Shown: in pieces, positions 17,959-31,164 of the stretch
Layout of the letters: the number at the start of each line of letters is the position of its first letter
How positions within the stretch are numbered: the first letter of the stretch is position 1
Made by a program: the position numbers and the translations under genes
NCBI RefSeq assembly: GCF_013410565.1
Contig: NZ_JACCFO010000001.1
Span: 1,736,001 to 1,800,000, forward strand
Direction of reading: 5' to 3'
Length of the DNA stretch: 64,000 nt
DNA from: Streptomonospora nanhaiensis
GTDB taxonomy: Bacteria; Actinomycetota; Actinomycetes; Streptosporangiales; Streptosporangiaceae
Notes under the pieces: model-generated
Told to the model about the DNA's origin: nothing
Database searches by the model: none
What the model saw: only the letters and a program-made list of their open reading frames with translations

Positions 17959-19710
17959 ATGAAGGTTGTCCCGAAGGCGTCGACTCTCGCCGAATCGCTT
18001 TCCGCACAGGCGCGGGAGCGCGGTTCGGCGACCGTCTACCGGTTCCTGCCGGACGGCGAGAACGAAAAACGCGCGCTGACCTTCGCCGAGCTCGACCTGG
18101 AGGTGCGGGCGATCGCCGCCCACATCCAGCGGGCGGTGGCCCCCGGCGAGCGCGCGCTGGTGCTGACCTCCGAGTCGGCCGACTTCATCCGCGCGTTCCT
18201 GGCCTGCCAGTACGCCGGGGTGATCGCGGTGCCGGTCTACCCGCCGCTGCCGCTGAACTCCCTTCGCAAGACCGAGACACTGCGCGCCATCGCGCGCGAC
18301 GCCGGGGTCGCGGCGGTGCTGTCCAGCTCCACCGTCGGCTACCGGGCGCACTTCGCCACGGCCGCCCCCGAGTTGGCCGCCGCCGCGTGGATCGCGGTGG
18401 ACGCCGTCCCCGACCACGACGCCGCCGACTACCGGCCGCACCGCGCCCGGCCCGCCGACGTGGCGTTCCTCCAGTACACCTCGGGATCCACCGCCCTGCC
18501 CAAGGGCGTGGTGGTGACCAACGAGGCGCTCATGCACAACCAGGAGTACATCCGCCGCGCCGGGGACTACACCCCCGAGACGGTGATCGTGAGCTGGCTG
18601 CCGCTGTTCCACGACATGGGCCTGATCGGGACCGTGCTGCCGGCGGTCTACGTGGGCCTGGAGGCGGTGCTGATGCCGCCGCTGGCGTTCGTGCAGCGGC
18701 CGGTGCGCTGGCTGCGCGCCATCAGCCGCTACAGGGCGACGGTGGCCGGCGGCCCCAACTCCGGCTACGACCTGTGCGTGCGGCGCGTGCGCCCCGAGGA
18801 CCGCGAGGGGCTGGACCTCAGCGGCTGGCGCATCGCGTTCAACGGCGCCGAGCCCGTGCGGGCCGCCACCCTGGAGTCCTTCACCGCGGAGTTCGCCCCC
18901 CAGGGCTTCGACGGGCGCGCGTTCTACCCCTGCTACGGGCTGGCGGAGAACACCCTGATGGTCACCGGTTCGCGGATCGCCGACCCCCCGGTCACCCTGG
19001 CGGTTGACCTCGCGGTGCTCCAGAGCGAGCGCCGCCTGGCCCTGGGCGGCGGGCACCGGCTCGTGGGCTCGGGCCGCCCCCTGGAGGGCCGGCGGCTGGC
19101 GATCGTGGACCCCGAGACCCACCTGGAGGCGGCCCCCGGCACGGTCGGCGAGATCTGGTCGGCCGGCCCCGACGTGGCCGCCGGCTACTGGAACAACCCC
19201 GAGGAGACCGAGCGCGCCTTCCGGGCGCACCTGGCCGACACCGGCGAGGGCCCGTTCCTGCGCACCGGCGACCTGGGCGTGCTGCACGAGGGCGAACTGT
19301 TCGTCTGCGGCCGGTTGAAGGACGTGGTGATCGTCGAGGGCCGCAACCACTACCCGCAGGACATCGAGGCCACCGTCGAGGCCGCGCACCCGGCCGTGCG
19401 GGTCAACTGCGTCGCCGCGTTCGCCGTGGAGCGCGACGACGCCGAGCACCTGGTGGTGGTCGCCGAGATCGACCCCGCCCACCGGACCGTGGACCTCGCC
19501 GAGGTGGACCGCGCGGTGCGCGCCGCGGTCGCCGGCGCGCACAGCGTCCCCGTCGGGGAGGTCGCCTTCGTGGCGCCCGGCGCCGTACCCAAGACCACCA
19601 GCGGCAAGGTGCAGCGCCGCGCCTGCCGCGCCGCGTTCGAGCAGGGCGCGCTGACCCCGGCCCGCGGGACGTCCGCCCAGGGGTCGCGGCAATTCGAGGG
19701 AGCCAAGTGA
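17959..19710 (+). CDS. Fatty acyl-AMP ligase (FAAL) loading the PKS
   Basis: A 583-residue adenylate-forming enzyme that activates a fatty acid with ATP and passes the acyl group to an acyl carrier protein. The nucleotide-binding loop is FLQYTSGSTALPKGVVV. The core has SWLPLFHDMGLIG and PVYPPLPLNSLRKTETL, typical of FAAL rather than acyl-CoA ligase, followed by FYPCYGLAENTLMVTG. The hinge and C-terminal domain begin near LRTGDLGVLHEGELFVCGRLKDVVIVEGRNHYPQDIE, with the catalytic lysine region VPKTTSGKVQRR close to the end. It is the first gene of the PKS operon and its stop overlaps the next start by one base. The direct partner is therefore the N-terminal ACP of PKS1. Chain length of the substrate cannot be read from sequence. 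Confidence 0.95.
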   Translation: MKVVPKASTLAESLSAQARERGSATVYRFLPDGENEKRALTFAELDLEVRAIAAHIQRAVAPGERALVLTSESADFIRAFLACQYAGVIAVPVYPPLPLNSLRKTETLRAIARDAGVAAVLSSSTVGYRAHFATAAPELAAAAWIAVDAVPDHDAADYRPHRARPADVAFLQYTSGSTALPKGVVVTNEALMHNQEYIRRAGDYTPETVIVSWLPLFHDMGLIGTVLPAVYVGLEAVLMPPLAFVQRPVRWLRAISRYRATVAGGPNSGYDLCVRRVRPEDREGLDLSGWRIAFNGAEPVRAATLESFTAEFAPQGFDGRAFYPCYGLAENTLMVTGSRIADPPVTLAVDLAVLQSERRLALGGGHRLVGSGRPLEGRRLAIVDPETHLEAAPGTVGEIWSAGPDVAAGYWNNPEETERAFRAHLADTGEGPFLRTGDLGVLHEGELFVCGRLKDVVIVEGRNHYPQDIEATVEAAHPAVRVNCVAAFAVERDDAEHLVVVAEIDPAHRTVDLAEVDRAVRAAVAGAHSVPVGEVAFVAPGAVPKTTSGKVQRRACRAAFEQGALTPARGTSAQGSRQFEGAK

Positions 19711-22700
19711 TGTTTGACCGCGATGCCGTCGCCGACTGGCTGATCCGGCGGATCTCGGAGGTGCTGGAGGTGCCCGCCGAGACGGTGGCGCCCGACACCC
19801 CGTTCATGCAGATCGGCCTGTCCTCGGTGCAGGCGGTGGAGCTGACCGACGACCTCCAGCGCTGGACCGGGCTGACCATCCCCCCGACCTTCGCCTACGA
19901 CTACCCCACCATCGCCGAGGCCGCCGCGTTCGTCGCCGCCGAGGCCGCGGGCGCCGCGCCCGAGGCCGCGCCGGCCGCGGAGCGGCCCGCGGTGTCGGCC
20001 GGCGAGCCGGTCGCGATCGTGGGCATGGGCTGCCGCATGCCGGGCGGCGGCGGCCTGGAGGGCTACTGGAAGACCCTGCTGGAGGGCGTCGACGCCATCA
20101 GCGAGGTCCCCGCCGACCGCTGGGACGCCGCGGCGCTCTACGACCCCGACCCCGCGGTACCGGGCAAGATGAACACCCGCTGGGGCGGGTTCGTCGACGG
20201 GGTCACCGACTTCGACAACGAGTTCTTCGGGCTGACCGCGCGCGAGGCCGGGCGGATGGACCCCCAGCAGCGCATGGTCCTGGAGGTCGCCTGGGAGGCG
20301 CTGGAGGACGCCGGGATCGCCCCGGCCGGGCTGGCGGAGTCGGCCACCGGCGTGTTCATGGGGGCCTCCACCTACGACCACGGGGCGGCGCTGCTGTCCT
20401 CGGGCGCGGAGTCCGAGCCCTACGACGGCACGGGCGGCGCGCTGAGCGTGGTGGCCAACCGGCTGTCCTACTGCCTCAACCTGCGCGGCCCCAGCATGGC
20501 GGTGGACACCGCCTGCTCGTCCTCCCTGGTGGCCGTGCACCTGGCCTGCCAGGCGCTGCGCAACGGCGAGGCCGACCTCGCCATCGCCGGCGGCGTCAAC
20601 GTGATCACCAGCCCCAAGATCGCGCTGAGCTTCAGCAAGGGCGGCCTGATGGCGCCCGACGGCCGGTGCAAGACTTTCGACCACCGCGCCGACGGCTACG
20701 TGCGCAGCGAGGGCGTGGGCGCGGTCGTGCTCAAGCCGCTCTCGCGCGCCCTGGCCGACGGCGACCGGATCTACGCGCTGGTGCGCGGCGGCGCCGTCAA
20801 CCAGGACGGGCGCACCAACGGGCTGGCCGCGCCCAACCGCCTGGCCCAGGAGGCGGTGCTGCGCGCCGCCTACGCGGCCGCCGGGGTGGACCCCGCCGAG
20901 GTCGACTACGTCGAGGCGCACGGCACCGGCACCGCCGTGGGCGACCCCATCGAGGTGGGCGCCTTGGGCACGGTGCTGGGCGCCGGGCGGCCCGCCGACC
21001 GGCCGCTGCGGGTGGGCTCGGCCAAGTCCAACGTGGGCCACCTGGAGGCGGCCGCGGGCGTGGCCGGGCTGATCAAGACCGCTCTGGCGCTGTACCACCG
21101 CACGCTGCCGCCGAGCCTGCACTTCCAGAGGCCCAACCCCATGCTGGGCCTGGACCGGCTGCCCGTCGCCGTGCAGACCGAGGCGGCCGCCTGGCCCGGG
21201 CGCGCGGGCGGGGCCCCGCTGGCGGGGGTCAGCTCCTTCGGTTTCGGCGGCACCAACTCCCACGTGGTGCTGGCCGCCGGGCCCGAGCCGGCCGCCGGCG
21301 CGGCGGTCTCGGCGGCCGCCGAGACCGCGGCCGGCGCGCGCGGCGCCGAACCCGAGGCGCCGGTGCGCAGCCACCTGGTGCCGGTGTCGGCGCGCACGGA
21401 GGCCGCGCTGGCCCGCCGCGCCGCGGCGTGGGCCCGCCTGGCCCGCGCCAACGCCGACGACCCGTCCTGGCTGCCCCGCGCCGCCGCCGCTGCCGCGCTG
21501 CGCGGCGACCACGACCGGCACCGCGCCGCCGTGGTGGCCGCCGACGCCGCCGAACTGGCGGCCGGCATGGACGCGCTCGCCGCCGGCGAGCGGGCCGCCG
21601 ACGTCTGCGGCCCCAACACGGTGTCGCGCCGGGCCCGCCGCCCGGTGCTGGTGTTCCCCGGCCAGGGCTCGCAGTGGGAGGGCATGGGCCGGCTGCTGGC
21701 CGCGTCGGTGCCGGCGTTCCGCGCGGCGATCCGCCGCTGCGACGCCGAGATCGCGCGCTGGCTGGGCCGCTCGCTGTGGAGCGACGACACCGGGCTGGTC
21801 GCCAAGGGCACCGCCGAGGTGCAGCCGGCGCTGTTCGCCATCGAGGTCGCCCTGGCCCGCACCTGGCTGGCGTGGGGGCTGGCCCCGGCCGCCGTGGTGG
21901 GCCACAGCATGGGCGAGATCGCGGCGGCGCACGTGTCGGGGGCGCTGTCGCTGACCGACGCCGCGCGGATCGTGGTCGAGCGCAGCGGCCTGCTCACCGA
22001 GCTCTCGGGCAAGGGCGGGCTGGCGCTGGTCGAGCTGGACCTGGACGAGGCCGAGGCGATGGTGCGCGGCCGGGAGCACGAGCTGGCGGTCGCCGCGCTC
22101 AACGGCCCCCGGGCGACCGTGCTCTCGGGCGACCCCCAGGCGCTGGACGGGGTCATCGCCGACCTGGAGGGACGCGGGGTGTTCGCCCGCCGCATCACGG
22201 TGGAGTTCGCCGCGCACAGCCCCCAGGTGGAGCCGCTGCAGCCGCGCCTGCGGGCGGCGCTGCGCGGGATCGCGCCGGGCCCGGCCGAGACCGAGCTCTA
22301 CTCCACGGTCACCGGCGAGCCCGTCGACGGCCGCGAGCTGGGGCCGGAGTACTGGGAGCGCAACGTGCGCGCCACGGTGCGGTTCGCCCCGGCGCTGGAG
22401 CGGGTGCTGGCCGACGGCCACGACACGTTCATCGAGGTCGCCCCGCACCCGGTGCTGATCCGCTCGGTCACCGAGACCGCCGGCGCCTCCGGCGGCGCCG
22501 ACGTGGCGGTGGTGTCCTCGGTGCGCCGCGACGAGGACGAGGCGCGCGGCATGCTGCGCGCCCTGGGCGAGCTGTACACCGTGGGCGTGGCGGTGGACTG
22601 GACCGCCCTCTACGGCGGGACCGCCGAACACGTGGACCTGCCCCCGCACGGCTGGGACCACCGGCGCTTCCCGCTGCTGCGGCCCACCGGCACCCCGGCC

Positions 22701-25480
22701 GGGCTGCCGGGCGCAGGCGGCGCCGGCGCGGCGGCCGACGGGCTGCTGGGCCCGCGCATCCCCGTGGGGGCCGACCCCGCCCTGCGGCTGTGGGGCCTGC
22801 CGCTGGACCTGGCCTCGGCACCCGAGCTGGCCGACCACGTGGTCGACGACATCCCGGTCGTGCCCGGCGCCTACTGGCTCTCGGCCGCCGCCCAGGCGGC
22901 CGCGGCCGCCGCGCCGGGCGGGCCGGTGCTGCTGGAGGAGGTGGCCTTCGTGCAGCCCTGCCCCCTGGTGGGCGAGCGCGACCCCGGCCTGCAGCTGGCC
23001 CTGCGCCCCTCCGACGAGGGAGGCGACACCCTGCTGATCACCTCGTTCCGCGCGGGCGCCCCGGTGGTCCACGCGCGGGGCGTGCTGGGCGCCGCCGGTG
23101 GCGCGCCCGAGCACCCGCCGCTGGCGGAGCTGCGGGCGGCCTGCTCCGCACCGGAGTCCGTGGACGCCCTCTACGAGCGGCTGGGCGGCACCGGCCTGCA
23201 CTACGGCCCGCGCTTCCGGGGGCTGGCCGAGCTGTGGGCGGGCTCCGGGCAGGCGCTGGGCCGGATCGCGCTGCCCGACGGCCTGGGCGCCGGCGCGCCG
23301 CCGCTGCACCCGGCGCTGCTGGACGCCTGCTTCCACACCGTCGCGGCGGCCGTGGGCGAGCGCCAAGGCGAGCTGCCGCTGCCCTCGGGCGCCGAGCACG
23401 TGTGGTCGCGCCAGGACGCCGCCCCGCTGCGCGCGGGCTGGGTGCACGCGCGGGTGGTGGCGGCCCGGGGCCGCGACGTGGACACCGAGGTCGCCGTGTT
23501 CGACGACGCCGGAACGCCGGTGTGGTCGGCGCGGCGGCTGCGGGTGACCATGGCCGCGCGCCGCCGCGCGGCCGAGGAGGGCCGCCTCTACCAGGTGCGC
23601 TGGCAGCCGGTGGAGCCACCGCGCCCGGCGGCCGGCGCGGGGGCCTGGCTGCTGCTGGCCGACCGCGGCGGCGCCGCGCGCGCCCTGGCCGACCTGCTGG
23701 CCCGGGCCGGCGACCGCAGCCTGGTCGCCGTCCCCGGCGCCCCCGCCGCGCCCGACGAGCGCTCGCTGGAGGAGGCCGGCTACGCCGGCCTGCTCGCCGA
23801 GGCCGCCGCGCTGGGCGCGCCGCTGCGCGGCGCGGTGGACCTGCGGGCGCTGCCGGCCAGCGGCGCCGAGCCGGCGGGCGAGGCGGCGCTGGACGAGGCG
23901 GCGCTGCGCCGCCACGCCGCCGAGGCGCTGGAGCTGACCCGGGCCCTGGCCGAGGCCGCGCGCGCCGGCCGGGCGCCGCGCCTGTGGCTGGCGACCTCCG
24001 GCGCCCAGACCGCCTTCGGCGGCTCCGGCGGCGCCGGGCTGCCCGGCGCCGCGCTATGGGGCCTGGGCCGCGTGGTCGCCAACGAGCACCCCGAGACCGG
24101 CTGCACCGTGGTCGACCTGGACCGCCCGGTGCGGCGCGGCGACCTGGAGGCGTTCGCGGCGCTGCTGCGCGCCGAGGACCCCCCCGCCCAGGTGGTGCTG
24201 CGCGACGGCGCGTTCGCGCCCCGGTTGGCGCCGCTGCCCTCGGCCGCCGCCGCGGCCGAGGCCCCCGTGCGCGCGGACCGCACCTACCTGCTCACCGGCG
24301 GCCTGGGCGCTCTTGGCCTGCAGACCGCCCGCTGGCTGGTGGAGCGCGGCGCCCGGCACCTGCTCCTACTGGGCCGCTCCGCGCCCTCGGAGCAGGCGCG
24401 GGCCGCCGTCGCCGAACTGGCCGCCGACGGCGCCCGGGTGCGCGTGGAGCAGGCCGACATCGCCGACGCCGCCGCCCTGGGCGCGGTCCTGTCCGGGCTG
24501 GGCACCGACTCCCCCGACCTGGGCGGGGTGTTCCACCTGGCGGGGGTCCTGGAGGACACCCTGGTCGCCGACCTGGGCGGCGACGGCCTGCGCCGCGCCA
24601 TGGCGGGCAAGGCGCTGGGCGCCTGGAACCTGCACACCCTCACCCGCGGCCGGCCGGTGGAGCACTTCGTGCTCTTCTCGTCCATGGCCGCGGTGCTGGG
24701 CTCACCGGGGCAGGGCGCCTACGCCGCCGCCAACGCGTTCCTGGCGGCGCTGGCCGGCGAGCGCGCCGCGCTGGGCCTGCCCGCGCTGTGCGTGGACTGG
24801 GGGCCCTGGGGCGGCTCGGGCCTGGCGGTGAGCGCGGGCGGCGTGGACCGGCTGGCGGCGCGCGGTGTGCCGCCGCTGACCGGCGAGGTCGCCTTCGAAC
24901 TGCTGGACGAGGCCATGCGCGGCGGCGCGCCCAACGTGGTCGCGGCGGCGTTTAACTGGGCCGACATCAGCCGCACCGGTGCGCTGCCGAGCGTGCGGCT
25001 GCTGCTGGGCGACCTGCTGCCCGCCGACGGCGCGGCCGCGGCCCTGCGCGGCAGCGCCCGCGCGGCGGTCCTGGCGCTGGAGACCCACGAGCGGCGCGCC
25101 GAGGCGCTGCGCGGCTTCCTGCTGGAGCAGGTCGCCTCGGTGCTGGGTGCCCCGGCCGCCCGCCTGGACAGCGGGGTGCCCTTCCAGGAGCTGGGCTTCG
25201 ACTCCCTGATGGCGGTGGAGCTGCGCAACCGGCTGGAGTCGGCGCTGGAGGTCCGCCTCTCGGCCACGATGGTCTTCGCCCATCCCACCGTGGACGATCT
25301 GACCGCCGGCCTGCTGGACCGGCTGGCCCCCGACATCACCGCCGCCGCGGCCCAGGGCCCCGGCGCGGCGGCCGAGGACGGCCCGGGCGACGACGCCGAC
25401 GGCCTCGCCGAACTGGACGACGACCAGCTCTCCGCGCTCCTGGCCGAGGAGCTGGGCGTGCTCGACACGATGGAGGAGCA

Positions 25481-25484
<4 letters not shown>
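19710..25484 (+). CDS. Type I polyketide synthase, ACP-KS-AT-DH-KR-ACP
   Basis: A 1924-residue modular PKS. An N-terminal ACP (FMQIGLSSVQAVEL, Ppant Ser39) receives the FAAL-activated acyl chain. KS spans about 99-525 with Cys269 in VDTACSSSL and His404 in VEAHGTGT. AT spans about 640-945 with VFPGQGSQW, Ser733 in GHSMGE and the specificity region FAAHS, closer to the methylmalonyl-type YASH than to HAFH. DH starts around 1015 with LADHVVDDIPVVPGAYWL and has LLDACFH as its second motif; the usual Gly in HxxxGxxxxP is Asp. KR (about 1525-1710) has TGGLGALG, an LED motif and the catalytic Tyr in GQGAYAAANAF. The C-terminal ACP carries Ser1832 in GFDSLMAVEL. No ER is present, so an alpha,beta-enoyl product is predicted. 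The start ATG 19710 has GAGGGAG seven bases upstream; the next gene overlaps in ATGA. Confidence 0.95.
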
Positions 25485-28572
<3,088 letters not shown>

Positions 28573-28576
<4 letters not shown>

Positions 28577-28671
28577 CCGCCGCCGGCGCCCCCGACGGCG
28601 CCTCCGCCACCCCCGACCGAGCCGAGTCCGGCGCCGGGTCCGCCCCGGCCGCCGGGAGGGAGTCCAGATGA
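28573..28671 (+). CDS. 32-residue mini-ORF bridging PKS2 and thioesterase
   Basis: Starts in the ATGA that ends PKS2 and ends in the ATGA that starts the thioesterase, so all three would be translationally coupled. The peptide (MTAAGAPDGASATPDRAESG...) is Ala/Gly/Pro-rich with no recognisable motif. It may only keep ribosomes moving to the thioesterase start, or be a chance frame; GGGAGGGAG near its 3' end also serves the thioesterase directly. Confidence 0.35.
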
Positions 28672-29453
28672 CCATCGCCTCCGCACCGCGAAAGACCGCC
28701 GCCCTGCTGCGCACCCGCCCGGCGGTGCTGCGGGCCGCCGCGCCGCAGCCGGCCGCGACCGTGCGGTTGGTGTGCTTCCCGCACTCCGGCGGCGGCCCCG
28801 CCGCCTACCACCGCTGGGCAGCCGCGCTGGCGCCCGACATCGAGGTGTGGCCGGTCACCCTGCCCGGCCGCGCCGGGCGCGCCCGCGAGCCGCTGGCCGG
28901 CGCGTGGGGGCCGCTGGTCGAGGAGGCCACGGCCGCCGTCCTGGAGGAGGTGCCCGGCCCGGTCGCGCTGTTCGGCCACAGCCTGGGCGCCGCCCTGGCC
29001 TTCGAGGTGGCGCGGGCCATGACCCGCGCCGGCGAGCCGCCGGTGCACCTGCTGGTGTCGGCGCGCACCGCGCCGCAGCAGCCCCGCTTCCGGATCGACC
29101 TGCCGGCGGGCAACGCCGAACTGCTCGACGCGGTCGACCGGGCCTACGCGGGCGTGCCCGCGGCGGTGCGCGACTCCGCCGAGCTGCGCGACCACTTCAC
29201 CCCGATCCTGCGGGCCGACCTGGAGTTGTCCAACTCCTACACCTACCGGCCCGGCCCGGCGCTGCCCTGCCCGATCACCGCCCTGGGCGGCGAGACCGAC
29301 GCCACGGTGTCGGCCGCCGACCTGGCGGGATGGGGCGACCACACCCGCGCGGGCTTCGAGGCCCACCTGTTCCCCGGCGGCCACTTCTACCTGGAGAACG
29401 CCCCGGCCCGGGTGCTGGACACCGTCTGGCGCAGCGTCGTCCGCCCGGCCTGA
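28668..29453 (+). CDS. Type II thioesterase
   Basis: A 261-residue alpha/beta-hydrolase thioesterase of the stand-alone editing type. It has VCFPHSGGGPAAYHRWAAAL at the first strand, PGRAGRAREPL, the nucleophile elbow LFGHSLGAALAFEVA, an Asp in ALGGETDATVS and the catalytic His in LFPGGHFYLEN. Such enzymes remove wrongly primed or stalled acyl groups from PKS carrier proteins and usually do not release the final product. The start is ATG 28668 overlapping the mini-ORF stop, with GGGAGGGAG upstream. It closes the FAAL-PKS transcription unit: two strong hairpins follow in the gap to the AfsA-like gene. Confidence 0.93.
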   Translation: MTIASAPRKTAALLRTRPAVLRAAAPQPAATVRLVCFPHSGGGPAAYHRWAAALAPDIEVWPVTLPGRAGRAREPLAGAWGPLVEEATAAVLEEVPGPVALFGHSLGAALAFEVARAMTRAGEPPVHLLVSARTAPQQPRFRIDLPAGNAELLDAVDRAYAGVPAAVRDSAELRDHFTPILRADLELSNSYTYRPGPALPCPITALGGETDATVSAADLAGWGDHTRAGFEAHLFPGGHFYLENAPARVLDTVWRSVVRPA

Positions 29454-29476
29454 CCGGCGGGCGCGTTCGCGCCCTT

Positions 29477-29551
29477 CGCCCCGGCGCGCGGCGCGGCGGC
29501 CGCGCCGCGCGCCGGGGCGGACGGCGCCGGGCCGCCCGCGCGGCCCGGCGC
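29477..29551 (+). terminator. Two tandem perfect hairpins between thioesterase and AfsA-like genes
   Basis: Hairpin 1 has 18-bp perfect arms (29477-29494 and 29502-29519) with a 7-base loop. Hairpin 2 has 12-bp perfect arms (29524-29535 and 29540-29551) with a 4-base loop. They lie 23 bases after the thioesterase stop and should end or strongly reduce transcription before the AfsA-like gene. Confidence 0.7.
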
Positions 29552-29615
29552 TCCCGGCGGGCACCCCGACCCCGTATTCGATCCGCAGTCCGCGCCGAGC
29601 AGGAGATCACGCCCT

Positions 29616-30602
29616 ATGACCGAATCGACCCAGGCCCTCGCGCCGCCCCTCGACGCCCTCAGCTTCGAGCAGACCGTGCCGTGCTCGGTGGCCCACCGCC
29701 GGGCGCTGGGCGAGGTGTTCGTCGCCGACTCGGCGGCGGGCCCCGACGGCGACGTCTTCCTCGCCCTCCAGCTGCCCCGGGCGCACACGCTGTGGTTCGA
29801 CCGGACGACGCCCTTCCACGACACCTTCTCGGTGGCCGAGGCCGCCCGCCAGGGCTCGTTCGTGGCCCTGCACCGGCACCTGGGCGTGCCGGTGGGGCTG
29901 CCCTTCACCCTGCAGCGCTTCGAGTTCGCCGTGGCGGACCTGGAGTGCTACCGCGACAGCGGGACCGCCCCACTGGAGGGGATTCTGCGCTACACGGTGG
30001 CCGACCGCGCCGACCGGGGCGCCGACTTCAGCCAGATGCGGCTGCGCGGCGAGGTCGCCGTCGGCGGGCGGCAGGCCATGACGATCGACGCCGACGTCGT
30101 GTTCCTGGCCCGCGACGACTACGCCGCGCTGCGCCGCTTCCAGCTCTCGCGCAAGCCCGCCGGGGAGCCCTACACCCCGCCGCCGGCCTTCGCCCCGGAG
30201 CTGGTGGGCCGGCTGGACCGGCGCAACGTGGTCGTCGGCGACTCCCCCGCCGCGAGCGGGGCCGGCGAGGCGCGGTTCGCGTTCGTCGTGGACCGCACCC
30301 ACCCCTCGTTCTTCGACCACGACTACGACCACGTGCCGGGGCCCTTCATCGTGGAGGGGTTCCGCCAGGCCGCGCTGGTCACCGCCACCCGCACCGGGGC
30401 CGCGGACTCGCCGCTGATGGCCGTCACCGGCTGCTCCACCCGCTTCACCAGCTTCGGGGAGTTCGACTCCCTGCTGGAGTGCACGGCGGCCGTGGCCGAG
30501 GTGTCGGCCGAGGGGGCCGTGACCGTCGAGGTGGGGCTGCACCAGTTCGGCAAGCGCCTGGCCGAGGGGCGGGTCGAGCTGACCCCCCTTCCGGGGAGGT
30601 GA
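29616..30602 (+). CDS. AfsA-like A-factor biosynthesis hotdog protein
   Basis: A 328-residue protein with the two hotdog repeats of the AfsA family (PF03756). Repeat 1 runs from TVPCSVAHRRALGEVFVADSA through FLALQLPRAHTLWFD to FSVAEAARQGSFVALHRHLGVPVGLPFTLQRFEF. Repeat 2 contains RTHPSFFDHDYDHVPGPFIVEGFRQAALVTA. AfsA transfers a beta-ketoacyl group from ACP to the hydroxyl of dihydroxyacetone phosphate, and the ester then cyclises to a butenolide. Here it stands directly after a PKS whose last module leaves a beta-keto group. That suggests it takes the polyketide as acyl donor instead of, or in addition to, a fatty-acid-derived one. Start ATG 29616; GCAGGAG lies about 12 bases upstream. Alternatively it is an ordinary signal-butyrolactone synthase that controls the cluster; no receptor gene of the ArpA type is nearby. 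Confidence 0.9.
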   Translation: MTESTQALAPPLDALSFEQTVPCSVAHRRALGEVFVADSAAGPDGDVFLALQLPRAHTLWFDRTTPFHDTFSVAEAARQGSFVALHRHLGVPVGLPFTLQRFEFAVADLECYRDSGTAPLEGILRYTVADRADRGADFSQMRLRGEVAVGGRQAMTIDADVVFLARDDYAALRRFQLSRKPAGEPYTPPPAFAPELVGRLDRRNVVVGDSPAASGAGEARFAFVVDRTHPSFFDHDYDHVPGPFIVEGFRQAALVTATRTGAADSPLMAVTGCSTRFTSFGEFDSLLECTAAVAEVSAEGAVTVEVGLHQFGKRLAEGRVELTPLPGR

Positions 30603-30604
30603 GC

Positions 30605-30847
30605 GTGCCCGCGGTCGCGGAGGTCCCCGGTACCGGCGACGCCGAGGACGCCACCGAGGTCGTCCTGGTCGGCGGGCCCGCGGACATCCCCGCGGAACTG
30701 CGCGTCCACCGGCTCCGGGCCGGGGAGTCCACGATCAAGCTCCTGCACAACGGCGGCTACGAGCACTTCGAGTGCGTGGTCTCCACACTGGGGCGCGGCC
30801 GGCCCCCCGTCTTCCAGTGGACCGGGCGCACCCGCATCGCCGAGTGA
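30605..30847 (+). CDS. DUF5988-like small protein
   Basis: About 80 residues. The conserved part is VVLVGGPADIPAELRVHRL ... LLHNGGYEHFECVVS ... PPVFQWTGRTRIAE. The pattern of an N-terminal VxxGGP strand, a GYEHF box and a terminal F-x-W-T-x-R-T-x-I-A-E matches a small-protein family (recalled as DUF5988) often found beside actinobacterial PKS and NRPS genes, function unknown. The start is taken as GTG 30605, six bases after GGAGG; an in-frame GTG at 30599 overlaps the AfsA-like stop. It is clearly cotranscribed with the AfsA-like gene and is the last gene before a terminator, so it is probably an accessory protein of the same pathway. Confidence 0.75.
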   Translation: MPAVAEVPGTGDAEDATEVVLVGGPADIPAELRVHRLRAGESTIKLLHNGGYEHFECVVSTLGRGRPPVFQWTGRTRIAE

Positions 30848-31164
30848 GGCCCCTGCCGTCCGCCGCCCTCGCCCCTCCTCCGACCGACCACCGCCCCGCG
30901 GGGCCCGCACGCAGACCCCTGAGCGCCCCCGTCCGGCGCCGAGAAGAACCGGGCCGACCCGCCCGGTTCTTTTCGGTTGGCCGCGGCGGGGGCGCGCGGT
31001 GGCGGGCGGCGCCCCCGGTTCGCCGGAGCGCCGGCCGGCGCCGGGACGCCCCGCCCGGACGCCCCCGCCCCGTTCGTCCCCGCGGGTACCCCCCGCCCCG
31101 TCCCCGAGGCGGGCACCCACCCGTACCCGCACGCCATGACCGAAGGTCAGGAACAGGAGACAAC
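30848..31164. other. Intergenic region with terminator
   Basis: About 317 bases without a gene. It holds the intrinsic terminator at 30942-30975 and, before the next start, the ribosome binding site AGGAGA (31155-31160). Nothing else is recognisable. Confidence 0.6.
30942..30975 (+). terminator. Intrinsic terminator closing the AfsA-like unit
   Basis: An 11-bp perfect stem AAGAACCGGGC / GCCCGGTTCTT with a six-base loop, followed by TTTC. This is a classical Rho-independent terminator, unusually AT-tailed for this genome. Confidence 0.9.

Noticed and set aside
19350-23915. 1521-residue antisense frame in PKS1 and similar long antisense frames elsewhere
   Set aside because: No domain, no start site, and the sense strand carries clear PKS motifs; these frames arise from the high GC content.
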